Positions 42,119 through 52,940 of a DNA stretch of 52,940 nucleotides are shown here, in pieces. This stretch comes from an uncultured Lactobacillus sp. (GTDB lineage Bacteria; Bacillota; Bacilli; Lactobacillales; Lactobacillaceae), in NCBI GenBank assembly GCA_945873395.1, contig CAMCCW010000002.1, forward strand, positions 1 through 52,940. Reading direction: 5' to 3'. Both the position numbers and the translations under genes were made by a program. The notes under the pieces are model-generated. The model did no database searches and was not told the DNA's origin. It worked only from the letters and a program-made list of their open reading frames with translations. How positions within the stretch are numbered: the first letter of the stretch is position 1; every line of letters starts with the position of its first letter.

Positions 42119-42838
42119 ATGGAAAAGTTACTGTACACCGGTAAAGCAAAGCAAATGTGGCAAACGGACGATCCCGAAGTCCTACGGGTAGTCTACATGG
42201 ATCAGGCAACCGCACTGAATGGTAAGAAGAAGGACCATTTCGCCGGCAAGGGGGCCGCTGCCAAGGGAATCTCGGACCTTGTCTTTAACTACCTGATTGA
42301 ACACGGGATTGCGACCCACTTCATCAAGCAGTTGTCGCCAACCGAGGACCTGGTTAAGAAGTGCCAGATGTTTCCTCTGGAATTTGTTACCCGTAACGTG
42401 ATTGCGGGTCACTTTGCCAGCCGTTACGGTCTGAAAGAAGGTAAGGTACTGGCGGAACCGGTCGAGGAAACCTTCTATAAGAGCGACGAACTCGACGATC
42501 CCTTCATCAACGAGTCCGCTACGATCGCCCTGGGCATTGCCAGTCATGCGGATCTGGAAAAAATGTGGAGCCTCTGCCGGGAGGTCAACGCCCTGCTCAA
42601 GCCGCTCTTTGAAAAGGCCGGGATTCAGCTGGTGGACTTCAAGCTCGAATTTGGCCGCCTCGCCGATGGTCAGATCGTCCTCGCTGATGAATTTTCCCCA
42701 GACAACTGCCGGTTATGGGATCTCAAGACTGACCAACACCTGGACAAGGATGTTTACCGGCGGAAGCTTGCGGACCTGACCAAGACCTACGACGAAGTAT
42801 TGGATCGGCTGAAGGATGCCTTAGGAAAGGAGAACTAA
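42119..42838 (+). CDS. purC: Phosphoribosylaminoimidazole-succinocarboxamide synthase (start 42119 or GTG 42116)
   Basis: LLYTGKAKQMWQTDDPEVL, FSPDNCRLWD. Confidence 0.96.
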   Translation: MEKLLYTGKAKQMWQTDDPEVLRVVYMDQATALNGKKKDHFAGKGAAAKGISDLVFNYLIEHGIATHFIKQLSPTEDLVKKCQMFPLEFVTRNVIAGHFASRYGLKEGKVLAEPVEETFYKSDELDDPFINESATIALGIASHADLEKMWSLCREVNALLKPLFEKAGIQLVDFKLEFGRLADGQIVLADEFSPDNCRLWDLKTDQHLDKDVYRRKLADLTKTYDEVLDRLKDALGKEN

Positions 42839-42840
42839 TC

Positions 42841-43092
42841 ATGACAAACGTTCGGATTTTCGTAACCTACAAGCAATCAGTGTTTGACCCCCAGGGTGAG
42901 ACGATCAAGGACGCCATCCACAGTTTGGGCCACGATGAGGTCACCGCGGTCAAGGTGGGGAAGTTCTTCGACGTTACCATTGATGCAACTGGGGACGCTG
43001 TTGATAAGACCGTCAAGGAGATCGCCGACCAGTTGCTGGTCAACTTCAACATGGAGACCTACCGCTACCAAGTACTGGAGGAAGCAGAATGA
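42841..43092 (+). CDS. purS: Phosphoribosylformylglycinamidine synthase subunit PurS
   Basis: [29 protein letters not shown]-like sequence between purC and purQ. Confidence 0.95.
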   Translation: MTNVRIFVTYKQSVFDPQGETIKDAIHSLGHDEVTAVKVGKFFDVTIDATGDAVDKTVKEIADQLLVNFNMETYRYQVLEEAE

Positions 43093-43769
43093 AAATCGCA
43101 GTAATTGTTTTTCCGGGTTCGAACTGTGACGTCGACCTGTATGAGGCTCTGGGCAGTGTCTGCGGCGCGGACGTCGAATATGTCTCCCACCACGAGCACA
43201 GTCTGGATGGCTTCGATGCAGTGATGCTGCCAGGGGGCTTTTCTTATGGTGACTACTTGCGCGCCGGGGCGATTGCCCGTTTTACCAACATCATGCCAGC
43301 TATTATCAAGATGGCAAATGAAGGGAAACCGGTCTTTGGCACCTGCAACGGGTTCCAGATCCTGACCGAAGCCGGACTGCTGCCGGGAGCACTGAAACGT
43401 AACGACAGCCAGCGCTTCGTCTGCAAGACCGTTCCGCTCGAAGTCGTCAACAACCAGACCCTTTTCACGAGCCAGTACCAGCCGCACGAACGGATCAACT
43501 TACCGATTGCTCATGCCGACGGGAGCTTTTACGCCGACCAAGCAACCTTGGATCAGCTGGAAGCTAACCACCAGGTCGTCTTTCGTTATGCAGAGGAGAA
43601 TCCAAATGGTAGTTTGCGAAATATTGCTGGAATTACTAACCAGCGTGGCAACGTTCTGGGAATGATGCCGCATCCCGAACGCGCAGTTGAAGCAATCTTA
43701 GGAAATACGGATGGCTTACGGTTGTTCAAGTCACTGTTGGCCAATGGACGTGTGAAAGTGGGGGAATAA
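43089..43769 (+). CDS. purQ: Phosphoribosylformylglycinamidine synthase subunit PurQ
   Basis: [44 protein letters not shown]. Confidence 0.96.
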   Translation: MKIAVIVFPGSNCDVDLYEALGSVCGADVEYVSHHEHSLDGFDAVMLPGGFSYGDYLRAGAIARFTNIMPAIIKMANEGKPVFGTCNGFQILTEAGLLPGALKRNDSQRFVCKTVPLEVVNNQTLFTSQYQPHERINLPIAHADGSFYADQATLDQLEANHQVVFRYAEENPNGSLRNIAGITNQRGNVLGMMPHPERAVEAILGNTDGLRLFKSLLANGRVKVGE

Positions 43770-43772
43770 GCA

Positions 43773-46001
43773 ATGGAGCAGGCAATGACGCCCGAAGAGA
43801 TCAAAGAACAGAAGCCGTACTTGGACTGGAGCCTGAGCGAAAACGAATATAACTACATCAGTGAAAAGCTGCTCGGCCGGCTGCCGAACTACACCGAGAC
43901 CGGTCTGTTTGCGGCGATGTGGAGTGAACACTGTTCCTACAAGAAATCCAAACCAGTTCTCCGCCTCTTTCCTAATAAGAGTGACCGGGTTATCCAGGGC
44001 CCTGGTGAGGGTGCCGGGGTCGTGGACATTGATGATGGCCAAGCTGTCGTCTTCAAGGCCGAGAGTCACAACCACCCAACCACGGTTGAACCCTACCAGG
44101 GTGCCGCAACCGGGGTCGGTGGCATCCTGCGGGACATCTTCAGCATGGGTGCCCGGCCGGTGGCATCACTCGATTCGCTACATTTCGGCGAGCTTGATGA
44201 TTCGACCACTCGGATGAAGGTCGACGGTACGGTACGGGGCATTGGTGACTACGGTAACTGCATGGGAATCCCCACGATTGCCGGTGAGACCACCTTTGAT
44301 CCTTGCTACCAGGGCAACGTACTCTGCAACGCGATGAGTGTCGGCCTGATGGACCAGAAGGATATCCAGCAAGGCAAGGCCGCCGGGGTCGGCAACGCCG
44401 TGATGTACGTCGGCGCCAAGACTGGTCGAGATGGCATTCACGGTGCAACCTTTGCCTCCGCCGACTTTAGTGACGAAAACGCCACCCAGCGTTCTGCCGT
44501 CCAAGTCGGTAATCCTTTCATGGAAAAGCTCCTGCTGGAAGCTTGCTTAGAGTTAATCACCAAGCATCCTGACTGGCTGGTCGGTATCCAGGACATGGGA
44601 GCCGCCGGAATTGTCTCTTCCAGTGCCGAGATGGCTTCGGAAGGGAAGAGTGGCATGGACCTCAACCTGGACCTGGTTCCACAACGGGAAACCGGGATGT
44701 CCGCCTACGAGATCATGCTGAGTGAGTCCCAAGAGCGGATGCTGCTGTGTGTTAATAAGGGCCACGAGGAGGATGTCAAGAAGATCTTTGACTTCTACGA
44801 CCTCGATGCCGTCACGATCGGACGGATCACGGAGGGTCACCAATACGTCCTCCACCACGATGGTCAGGTGGTCTGCGACATTCCCGTTGCTAGCCTGACT
44901 GACGATGTCTTAGAAGAAGTCAGTGAGGAACGTAAACCGGCCCGGATCACGGCCGCTGAACAACAACCAGCCTGGCAACCACGGATTGATGATCCGGCCG
45001 CCACCTTGAAACAGCTGCTTGCACAGTCGACCATTGCTGACAAGAGTAGTTTCTACCAGCAGTATGATTCCCAAGTCCGGACCTCAACCGTAGTGGGTCC
45101 CGGGAGTGATGCCGGGGTTCTACGGGTGCGCGGTACTCACAAGGGCCTGGCAATGACCACCGACGGTAATGGCCGCTTTGTCTACCTCAATCCAGAGGTG
45201 GGTGGCCAAATGGCACTAGTGGAAGCCGCCGCTAATATCATTTCATCCGGTGCCCAGCCCCTGGCGATCACTGATTGCCTGAATTACGGTGATCCAAACG
45301 ATCCGGAGATCTTCTGGGAGCTTCACCAGTCAGTAAAAGGAATGGCCGCGGCCTGCCGGACCTTCGATACGCCAGTAATTTCCGGGAACGTTTCCCTATA
45401 CAACGAAAACAATGGCCAGGCTATTCATCCAACACCAATGGTCGGAATGGTTGGCCTGATTAAAAACATTGACCGGGTGGTCCCGAGCTTTGTCCAGCAT
45501 GCTGGCGACCGGGTTTACCTGGTTGGCCAAACCCGTGACGATTACGCTGGCTCAGAGCTGCAAAAGATGCTGACGGGCGAGATCAGTGGGGTCGTTCAAT
45601 CCTTTGACCTCGATCAGGTTCACGACTACATGACCCGCCTGCTGCACACGATGGAGAATGGTCACGTGGTCAGCTGTCACGACCTCAGTGAGGGTGGCCT
45701 TGGGGTGGCCTTAGCCGAGACCCTCTTTAAGACCGACCAGGGGATGAACCTGAATCTCCGTCACCTGACTAATGCCCAGCTGTTTAGCGAGACACCGGGG
45801 CGCTTCGTAGTGACGGTGCGGTCTGACCACGCAGCGGCGTTTGAACAGGATCTTGGCGACGCTGCCCAGCTAGTTGGGGAGGTTACCAATACCCACTGGT
45901 TGGAGGCCCACCTAGCTGACAGTGAGTTGAACCTTAACGTTGATGAATTGCAGAAGATCTGGGAGGAGGCAATCCCGTGCCAAATGAAGTCAAAGGACTA
46001 A
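43773..46001 (+). CDS. purL: Phosphoribosylformylglycinamidine synthase subunit PurL
   Basis: [43 protein letters not shown]. Confidence 0.96.
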   Translation: MEQAMTPEEIKEQKPYLDWSLSENEYNYISEKLLGRLPNYTETGLFAAMWSEHCSYKKSKPVLRLFPNKSDRVIQGPGEGAGVVDIDDGQAVVFKAESHNHPTTVEPYQGAATGVGGILRDIFSMGARPVASLDSLHFGELDDSTTRMKVDGTVRGIGDYGNCMGIPTIAGETTFDPCYQGNVLCNAMSVGLMDQKDIQQGKAAGVGNAVMYVGAKTGRDGIHGATFASADFSDENATQRSAVQVGNPFMEKLLLEACLELITKHPDWLVGIQDMGAAGIVSSSAEMASEGKSGMDLNLDLVPQRETGMSAYEIMLSESQERMLLCVNKGHEEDVKKIFDFYDLDAVTIGRITEGHQYVLHHDGQVVCDIPVASLTDDVLEEVSEERKPARITAAEQQPAWQPRIDDPAATLKQLLAQSTIADKSSFYQQYDSQVRTSTVVGPGSDAGVLRVRGTHKGLAMTTDGNGRFVYLNPEVGGQMALVEAAANIISSGAQPLAITDCLNYGDPNDPEIFWELHQSVKGMAAACRTFDTPVISGNVSLYNENNGQAIHPTPMVGMVGLIKNIDRVVPSFVQHAGDRVYLVGQTRDDYAGSELQKMLTGEISGVVQSFDLDQVHDYMTRLLHTMENGHVVSCHDLSEGGLGVALAETLFKTDQGMNLNLRHLTNAQLFSETPGRFVVTVRSDHAAAFEQDLGDAAQLVGEVTNTHWLEAHLADSELNLNVDELQKIWEEAIPCQMKSKD

Positions 46002-47434
46002 ATGAAGAATGTGGGGTCTTCGGCGTCTTCGGGGCACCGGATGCCGCCCAGCTGACTTACTACGGCCTCCATACTCTTCAGCACCGGGGACAAGAAGGCG
46101 CCGGGATCGTGTCGACTGATGGTGAAAACCTCTACCAGCACCGTGATCGCGGACTGCTGGCCCAGGTCTTCGCTGACCCGGCCGAACTCAAACGGTTGGT
46201 TGGTGATTCCGCCATCGGCCACGTCCGTTACGGTACCAGTGGTCATAACTCAATTGCCAACGTCCAGCCCTTCCTCTTCCGCTTCCATGACGGGGACATT
46301 GCCCTGGCCCACAACGGTAATCTGACCAACGCCGTTACCCTTCGTCGCCAATTAGAGGATGACGGAGCGGTCTTCCAATCCGACTCTGATACGGAAATCC
46401 TGATTCACCTGATCCGTAAGCATATCCGGGAAGGCTTCATTCCCGCCCTCAAGAAGAGCCTTAACCAGGTACACGGTGGTTTTGCCTTCCTGCTCCTGCA
46501 AAAGGACCGCTTGGTGGCGGCGCTGGATCCCAATGGCATTCGTCCCCTTTGCATTGGTCAACTAGAAAATGGGGCTTACGTGGTGGCCAGTGAAACCTGT
46601 GCCCTCGACATTGTCAACGCTACTTTTGTCCGTGACGTCCAACCGGGGGAGCTGATCGTGATCGATCGGGATGGCCTGCACATTGACCATTACACCACCG
46701 ATACCCGCTTGGCAATCTGCTCGATGGAGTACATCTACTTTGCCCGGCCCGACTCCATCATCCACGGGGTAACGGTTCACAACGCCCGTAAGAAGATGGG
46801 CCGCCTACTGGCCCGCGAGCACCCGGTCGATGCTGACATGGTGATTGGGGTGCCGAACTCTTCGCTCTCCGCAGCCAGCGGATATGCCGAAGAGTCCGGC
46901 CTGCCCTACGAGATGGGGTTGATCAAGAGCCAGTACGTTGCGCGGACCTTCATTCAACCAACCCAGGCCCTTCGTGAGCAAGGGGTGCATATGAAACTCT
47001 CCGCTGTCCGCGGGGTCGTCAGTGGTAAACGAGTCGCCGTGGTTGACGACTCGATTGTCCGTGGGACGACCTCCAAGCAGATCGTCAAGATGCTCCGTGA
47101 TGCTGGTGCTAAGGAAGTCCACCTGTTGATCTCCTCACCACCGTTCCGTTTCCCATGTTTCTACGGAATTGATATTTCGACCCGGTCAGAACTGATGGCG
47201 GCCCACTACTCGGTTGAGGAGATGCGCCAACAAATCGGTGCTGACAGCCTGAGCTTCCTGAGCGTTGATAGCCTGATCAAGGCCATCAGCGTTCCCGACG
47301 CTGGAAATGCTCCTGACGGCGGGTTAACGGTGGCCTACTTTACGGGGCAGTACCCAACGCCACTCTATGATTACGAGGCTGGCTACCTGAAGTCACTGAA
47401 TGAACAGGAACTGCGTGCACAAAGGAGGCAGTGA
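45977..47434 (+). CDS. purF: Amidophosphoribosyltransferase (GTG start, overlaps purL)
   Basis: [55 protein letters not shown]. Confidence 0.96.
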   Translation: MPNEVKGLNEECGVFGVFGAPDAAQLTYYGLHTLQHRGQEGAGIVSTDGENLYQHRDRGLLAQVFADPAELKRLVGDSAIGHVRYGTSGHNSIANVQPFLFRFHDGDIALAHNGNLTNAVTLRRQLEDDGAVFQSDSDTEILIHLIRKHIREGFIPALKKSLNQVHGGFAFLLLQKDRLVAALDPNGIRPLCIGQLENGAYVVASETCALDIVNATFVRDVQPGELIVIDRDGLHIDHYTTDTRLAICSMEYIYFARPDSIIHGVTVHNARKKMGRLLAREHPVDADMVIGVPNSSLSAASGYAEESGLPYEMGLIKSQYVARTFIQPTQALREQGVHMKLSAVRGVVSGKRVAVVDDSIVRGTTSKQIVKMLRDAGAKEVHLLISSPPFRFPCFYGIDISTRSELMAAHYSVEEMRQQIGADSLSFLSVDSLIKAISVPDAGNAPDGGLTVAYFTGQYPTPLYDYEAGYLKSLNEQELRAQRRQ

Positions 47435-47436
47435 GG

Positions 47437-48474
47437 ATGAACCGATACCAAGAAGCGGGAGTCGACGTCAACGCGGGTTACGAGTTGGTCCGTCGCATCA
47501 AGGACGCCGTCAAGTCCACCGCCCGCCCGGGGATGATGACCGGGATCGGGAGCTTCGGCGGAATGTTCGACCTGGGTGCGTTACACGTGAAACATCCAGT
47601 GCTGGTTTCCGGCACCGATGGGGTGGGTACCAAGTTATTGCTCGCCCAACAGATGGATAAGCACGATACGATTGGCATCGATGTGGTGGCAATGTGTGTC
47701 AACGATGTCCTAGCCCAGGGTGCTGAGCCACTTTACTTCCTGGACTACATTGCCACTGGCCATAATGACCCGGCTAAGATGGCGGCGATCGTCCAGGGCG
47801 TGGCGGCTGGCTGTCGCGACGCCGGTGCTGCCCTGGTCGGTGGCGAGACCGCTGAGATGCCGGATATGTACGCCAAGGAAGAGTATGACTTGGCCGGGAC
47901 CGTCACTGGGGTTGCCGAGAAGGATCATCTGCTGACGGCGGACTTACCTCAGAATGGTGACGTCCTGCTCGGTCTCCCATCCAGTGGTCTTCATTCCAAT
48001 GGCTTTTCCCTGGTTCGACAGATTCTTTTTAAGGATCATGACGTTCATTTGACTGACCATCCTGCAGCACTGGGCGGTCAGTCAGTGGGCGACGTCCTGT
48101 TGACCCCGACCCGGATCTATGTTCGCCAGGCCTTGCCACTGGTACGAGCTGGTTTGGTCCACGGGATCAGTCATATTACCGGGGGCGGCCTGATCGAAAA
48201 CGTTCCCCGGATGTTTGGCGACCAGCTCCAGGCGGAGATTGATAGTCAATCTTGGCCTAAATTGCCAATCTTCGAATACCTGAAGGATCTTGGCCAACTT
48301 GATCCAGCCGACTGTTTCCAAACCTTTAACATGGGGATTGGCCTGGTTCTGGCGGTGGCGCCGGGACAGGTTGCCACCGTTCAACAACGGCTACAAGCGG
48401 TTGATCAAGTAAGCTACCAAATTGGTCGCCTGCAACAGCGGCCCGAGAATGAAGCAAAGATTGTAATTAAGTGA
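47437..48474 (+). CDS. purM: Phosphoribosylformylglycinamidine cyclo-ligase
   Basis: [55 protein letters not shown]. Confidence 0.96.
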   Translation: MNRYQEAGVDVNAGYELVRRIKDAVKSTARPGMMTGIGSFGGMFDLGALHVKHPVLVSGTDGVGTKLLLAQQMDKHDTIGIDVVAMCVNDVLAQGAEPLYFLDYIATGHNDPAKMAAIVQGVAAGCRDAGAALVGGETAEMPDMYAKEEYDLAGTVTGVAEKDHLLTADLPQNGDVLLGLPSSGLHSNGFSLVRQILFKDHDVHLTDHPAALGGQSVGDVLLTPTRIYVRQALPLVRAGLVHGISHITGGGLIENVPRMFGDQLQAEIDSQSWPKLPIFEYLKDLGQLDPADCFQTFNMGIGLVLAVAPGQVATVQQRLQAVDQVSYQIGRLQQRPENEAKIVIK

Positions 48475-48484
48475 GGCGTTTGAG

Positions 48485-49066
48485 ATGAAAACCGCAATTT
48501 TAGCGTCTGGTAATGGGACCAATTTCGAAGTCCTAGCCAAACACTTCCAAGCAGGCGACCTGCCCGGTGAGCTGGCTTTGCTCTTTTGCAACCACCCGGA
48601 CGCGCCGGTGATGGACCGAGCAAAGCGTCTGGGTGTGCCGGCAGTTAGCTTTACCGTCAAGTCCTGTGGTGGCAAGACGGCTTACGAAGAGAAGCTGTTA
48701 GCTGCCCTTCAGGAATACCAGATTGATTTTATCGCTCTGGCTGGCTACCTCCGGGTGGTGGGGCCGACGATCCTCGAGCACTATGACCACCGGATTGTCA
48801 ACCTCCATCCCGCCTGGTTACCTGAATATCCGGGACTCCATTCAATTGAGCGGGCCTTTGCCGACCACCGCTCCCAAACTGGGGTGACGGTCCACTACAT
48901 TGATGCCGGGTTGGACTCCGGCCCGATCATTGCCCAGTGCCACGTTCCGATCCTGGATACGGACACGGAGGAAAGTCTTGAGAGCCGGGTTCATGATACT
49001 GAACACCAGCTTTACCCATTAGCATTGAAACAAGCGTTGGTTGCATTGAATAAAAAGGAGAATTAA
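48485..49066 (+). CDS. purN: Phosphoribosylglycinamide formyltransferase
   Basis: ILASGNGTNFEVLAKHFQ, NLHPAWLPEYPGLHSIERAF. Confidence 0.96.
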   Translation: MKTAILASGNGTNFEVLAKHFQAGDLPGELALLFCNHPDAPVMDRAKRLGVPAVSFTVKSCGGKTAYEEKLLAALQEYQIDFIALAGYLRVVGPTILEHYDHRIVNLHPAWLPEYPGLHSIERAFADHRSQTGVTVHYIDAGLDSGPIIAQCHVPILDTDTEESLESRVHDTEHQLYPLALKQALVALNKKEN

Positions 49067-49069
49067 CTC

Positions 49070-50608
49070 ATGAAACGTGCATTGGTAAGTGTATCTGATA
49101 AGACGAACCTGGTTCCCTTTGTTAAAGGATTAGCCGCAAACGGCTACGAGATTGTTTCGACTGGTGGGACCAAGAAAGTGCTTGATGATGCTGGAATTTC
49201 AACGATCAGTATCGAAGATGTTACCCACTTCCCAGAGATTCTTGACGGCCGGGTTAAGACCCTGAACCCGTATGTTCACGGCGGATTACTAGCACGGCGT
49301 GAATTGCCGGAACACATGGCCACTCTGAAGAAGCTTAACATCACACCAATCGACCTGGTCTGCGTCAATCTCTATCCATTCAAGGAGACAATTGAGAAGC
49401 CCGGCGTCGAACTGGCCGATGCCATTGAGAACATTGATATCGGTGGCCCATCAATGGTGCGGTCCGCTGCTAAGAACTACCGCGACGTGACCGTGGTGGT
49501 TGATCAGAACGACTACGATACGGTGCTGGGTGAGATCAAGGATGGCGGCGACACCACCCTGGACACCCGGGCCAAATTAGCCGCCAAGGCCTTCCGTCAC
49601 ACCGCCGCTTACGATGCCCTGATTTCTCAGTACCTGACCAAGCAGGTTGGCCTGGAAGATCCTGAACAGCTTACGATGACCTGGGATCTGAAGGAAACGA
49701 TGCGTTACGGGGAAAACTCGCACCAGAAGGCCTGGTTGTATGAGGATGCCCTGCCAAAGAGTTACTCCATCCTGAGTGCCAAGCAGCTGCACGGGAAGAA
49801 GCTTTCCTACAACAACATCAAGGATGCCGACGAAGCTTTGCGGTGCATCCGTGAGTTTGATGAACCAACCGTGGTCGCTATGAAGCACATGAACCCGTGT
49901 GGGATTGGCCGTGGTGAAACCCTTGAGCAGGCCTGGGACCGGGCTTACACCGCTGACTCCGTTTCGATCTTCGGTGGGGTAATCGCCCTTAACCGCCGGG
50001 TTGACCTGGCAACAGCGGAAAAGATGCACAAGATCTTCCTGGAGATTGTAATTGCCCCCGGCTTCGATGACGATGCCTACGCAATCCTGGCCAAGAAGAA
50101 GAACATCCGCCTGCTCAGTCTGGACTTCTCAAAGAAGGATGAACCAGCCCGCCACGAACTGGTCACCGTCATGGGTGGGGCCCTGATGCAGGAACAGGAT
50201 ACTTTGAAGGAGGACTACCACGACTGGAAGTGCGTCACTGACGTTCAGCCGACTGAGGAGCAACTCAAGAATCTGATGTTTGCTTGGAAGGCCGTCAAGC
50301 ATGCTAAGTCCAACGCCATTGTTTTAGCCAACGACGAGCGGACCCTGGGTGTCGGTGAAGGACAACCAAACCGGATTGACTCTCTGAAGATCGCCGTCAA
50401 ACATGCCGGTGACGCGATCGATGACCGGACTGTCATGGCCTCCGACGCCTTCTTCCCATTCGGTGACTGTGTCGAATATGCCGGTAAGCATGGCATTAAG
50501 GCCGTCGTTCAACCAGGTGGCTCAATTCGGGACCAGGAGTCAATCGACATGGCAAACAAGTATGGAATTGCGATGGTGACGACTGGTATTCGTCACTTCC
50601 GTCACTAA
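49070..50608 (+). CDS. purH: Bifunctional AICAR formyltransferase / IMP cyclohydrolase
   Basis: [42 protein letters not shown]. Confidence 0.97.
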   Translation: MKRALVSVSDKTNLVPFVKGLAANGYEIVSTGGTKKVLDDAGISTISIEDVTHFPEILDGRVKTLNPYVHGGLLARRELPEHMATLKKLNITPIDLVCVNLYPFKETIEKPGVELADAIENIDIGGPSMVRSAAKNYRDVTVVVDQNDYDTVLGEIKDGGDTTLDTRAKLAAKAFRHTAAYDALISQYLTKQVGLEDPEQLTMTWDLKETMRYGENSHQKAWLYEDALPKSYSILSAKQLHGKKLSYNNIKDADEALRCIREFDEPTVVAMKHMNPCGIGRGETLEQAWDRAYTADSVSIFGGVIALNRRVDLATAEKMHKIFLEIVIAPGFDDDAYAILAKKKNIRLLSLDFSKKDEPARHELVTVMGGALMQEQDTLKEDYHDWKCVTDVQPTEEQLKNLMFAWKAVKHAKSNAIVLANDERTLGVGEGQPNRIDSLKIAVKHAGDAIDDRTVMASDAFFPFGDCVEYAGKHGIKAVVQPGGSIRDQESIDMANKYGIAMVTTGIRHFRH

Positions 50609-50628
50609 ATTAAACTGGGGTGTCATAA

Positions 50629-51888
50629 ATGGTAGAAGGAGTAAATGTACTAGTTGTTGGCGAGGGTGGTCGCGAGTTTGCCATTGCGCGCAAGCTTCAA
50701 GAAAGTCCTAAAGTTAAGCAGGTTTACTGTGCGCCTGGTAATGTGGGGATGCCATCAGTCGGCGTCCAGCCGGTGGGCATTGCCGAAACCGACTTTGCGG
50801 GTTTGATTCGTTTTGCTAAGGAGCACCAGGTGGCTTGGACTTTTGTGGGGCCCGAGGACTGCCTGGTTGACGGAATTGTCGATGATTTTCGGGCAGCGGG
50901 ATTGCTGGCGTTTGGTCCGACTGCCCGGGCGGCCCAGCTAGAGGGCTCCAAAGACTATGCCCTTAATTTCATGAATAACTACGGTGTCCCAACTGCCCGG
51001 CACGCCTCCTACCGTGACCAGGCTAGTGCGATTGCCAACGTCGACCAGTTCGGTTTCCCGGTAGTAATCAAGGAAAACGGCCTCGCCGGGGGCAAGGGCG
51101 TGGTGATTGCTAAAGACAAAGAGACCGCTGTCCAGACAATTAAGGAGATGTTCGATCGTGGGCAGGCCCGACTGGTACTTGAAGAATGCCTGACGGGTCC
51201 TGAATACTCCATGTTTGTCCTCTTAAGCGATGACCAGTACCGGATTCTACCAATGGCCCAGGATCACAAGCGGGCCTATGATGATGATCGTGGCCCTAAT
51301 ACCGGTGGGATGGGGGCTTATAGTCCGCTGCCCCAGCTGAGTGCAGAGGATCGCCAAGCAATGATCGACCAGGTGGTGGTACCCACTGTCCATGGCCTGG
51401 TGGCAGGAAACTACCACTACCACGGGATCCTCTACATTGGTCTGATCATGACCTCCGATGGCCCTAAGGTGATCGAGTACAATGTTCGCCTGGGGGACCC
51501 GGAGACCCAGGTTATCCTACCGCGGCTGAAGACCGACCTCTTTGAACTGGTTGATGCAGCCATTCACGACCAACCCCTTCCAGAAGTTGAAGTTAATGCT
51601 GCTGCCTGCCTCGGTGTCGTGTTGGCTTCCAAGGGCTACCCGACTAATCCGCTGCATGGCCAATCACTTGGTCGCCTTCCTCAGGTGGCGGGGATTGACC
51701 TGGACTACGCCAACGTCACTGGTAGCTTAGATGACCTCCGGGGCAACGGCGGTCGTCTGTTAATGGTGCTGGCCCAAGCGGATAACCTCCAGGAAGCTCA
51801 TGACCGGGTTTACAACTACCTGGCCAACCTGGATGAGCCGGACTGTTTCTACCGTCACGACATCGGTGCCAAAGCTGGCTTAAATTAA
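50629..51888 (+). CDS. purD: Phosphoribosylamine--glycine ligase
   Basis: NVLVVGEGGREFAIARKL, VVIKENGLAGGKGVVIAKDKETA. Confidence 0.96.
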   Translation: MVEGVNVLVVGEGGREFAIARKLQESPKVKQVYCAPGNVGMPSVGVQPVGIAETDFAGLIRFAKEHQVAWTFVGPEDCLVDGIVDDFRAAGLLAFGPTARAAQLEGSKDYALNFMNNYGVPTARHASYRDQASAIANVDQFGFPVVIKENGLAGGKGVVIAKDKETAVQTIKEMFDRGQARLVLEECLTGPEYSMFVLLSDDQYRILPMAQDHKRAYDDDRGPNTGGMGAYSPLPQLSAEDRQAMIDQVVVPTVHGLVAGNYHYHGILYIGLIMTSDGPKVIEYNVRLGDPETQVILPRLKTDLFELVDAAIHDQPLPEVEVNAAACLGVVLASKGYPTNPLHGQSLGRLPQVAGIDLDYANVTGSLDDLRGNGGRLLMVLAQADNLQEAHDRVYNYLANLDEPDCFYRHDIGAKAGLN

Positions 51889-51892
51889 TTAT

Positions 51893-51931
51893 AAGAAGGC
51901 TCCCAACCGCTATTGGTAGGGGGCCTTTCTT
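51893..51931 (+). terminator. Terminator of the pur operon
   Basis: AAGAAGGCTCCC..GGGGGCCTTTCTT. Confidence 0.8.
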
Positions 51932-51971
51932 GCTATAATTGGCTTGCTAAAAAAGAAACGAGGAGATGACG

Positions 51972-52484
51972 ATGAGAAAAAACAATAACCGCCTGATTGG
52001 CCTGACAGTACTAGCTGTCGTGATCATGCATATTCTGGCCGAAAGCAACCTACTGGATTCCAGCTGGTCACGCATCTTGGACACGGCGGCTTCCCTGCTG
52101 GTTGTGATTGCCATTGCCTATATTGCCCTGGGCAAGCATGCTAATGTGAGCATTCTTAGCGGTTCCCGGCGCGAACTGACTGCCACTAGCCAGCAGATCA
52201 GCAGCGTAAACCTGCTGGGTGGCACCAAGATCTACCTTGGCCCCGGAGACGACCAGGTGGTGATCGATGCCAGTTTCATCAACATCATGGGCGGCGGCGA
52301 TATTTATTTGCCGGCCGGCTGGCGGGTGGAAGATCATTCGCTGAAGCTGCTAGGTGGGGTGACCGATAAGCGAGGCACCCATGTTACCGGTCCGGCACCG
52401 ACCGTGCGAGTGAGCGGCTTCCTTCTGTTCGGCGGGGTAACGATCAGGGAGCTTCCCCAGACGGCAATTAGTACGGTATCGTGA
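51972..52484 (+). CDS. LiaF-like membrane protein with cell-wall-response C-terminal domain
   Basis: N-terminal TM segments, then repeated GG-containing beta strands (VNLLGGTKIYLG, INIMGGGDIYLPAGWRV, LLGGVTDKRG, LLFGGVTIRE). Confidence 0.7.
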   Translation: MRKNNNRLIGLTVLAVVIMHILAESNLLDSSWSRILDTAASLLVVIAIAYIALGKHANVSILSGSRRELTATSQQISSVNLLGGTKIYLGPGDDQVVIDASFINIMGGGDIYLPAGWRVEDHSLKLLGGVTDKRGTHVTGPAPTVRVSGFLLFGGVTIRELPQTAISTVS

Positions 52485-52605
52485 TTGGATTCACGAAAAG
52501 CTAACATTTTGCGGGGCTGCCTATTGGCATTTATCGACGATTGGATTAAAATGATAAAGAAATGCAATTGCATGGTATTTTAAGAAGAAAGAGGTCAAAA
52601 ACAAT

Positions 52606-52940
52606 ATGGCTAAATTAGTACTGATTCGTCACGGTCAAAGTGAATGGAACCTGGCTAACAAGTTCACTGGTTGGATCGATGTTGACTTGAGCGAAAAGGG
52701 TGTTGAACAAGCTAAGGAAGCTGGTAAGGCCCTTAAGGAACATGGTATCGAATTCGACTACGCTTACACTTCTGTTCTGAAGCGTGCCATCAAGACGTTA
52801 CACTACGCTCTTGAAGAATGTGACCAACTTTGGATTCCTGAAACCAAGACTTGGCGTTTGAACGAACGTCACTATGGTGCCCTGCAAGGCCTTAACAAGA
52901 AGGCTACTGCTGAAAAGTACGGTGACGAACAAGTTCACAT
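52606..52940 (+). CDS. gpmA: 2,3-bisphosphoglycerate-dependent phosphoglycerate mutase (partial, runs off window end)
   Basis: [32 protein letters not shown]. Confidence 0.95.
   Translation, partial: MAKLVLIRHGQSEWNLANKFTGWIDVDLSEKGVEQAKEAGKALKEHGIEFDYAYTSVLKRAIKTLHYALEECDQLWIPETKTWRLNERHYGALQGLNKKATAEKYGDEQVH

Overview
This is a 52.9 kb chromosomal window from a low/mid-GC Lactobacillaceae genome; gene content and proteins look Limosilactobacillus-like, but that is inference. It is mostly core metabolism. Left to right: a structured non-coding transcript; aldo/keto reductase; nupC plus nucleoside hydrolase; rsmG-noc-parA-parB; DUF951 and ychF; the deoC-deoB-pdp-deoD-deoR cluster; a short IMP dehydrogenase; a two-component system; azlCD; an orphan DNA methyltransferase; a pyrBCDFE operon behind what look like two tandem PyrR attenuators; cfa; an AI-2E family transporter; fhs; purEKB; an ~8 kb block of unrelated genes; purCSQLFMNHD; and the start of gpmA. 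The inserted block holds a minus-strand operon [PNPOx-like flavoprotein, YoeB-like toxin, zinc-type macrodomain, class-M sirtuin], an nmrA-rrf2 pair, and a Met T-box-controlled metA-metY-hom operon. The best candidate for an undescribed system is the sirtuin-macrodomain operon: it has a YoeB-like RNase with no recognisable antitoxin and none of the expected lipoyl-carrier partners. Other notable items are two perfect Noc-binding-site palindromes, a CGTGAAACA/TGTTTCACG dyad at the predicted 5' end of the rsmG-noc-par mRNA, tandem PyrR attenuators with no pyrR/pyrP between them, and a ~310 nt structured RNA with its own promoter and terminator. All calls come from reading the sequence and supplied ORFs; no database search was run.
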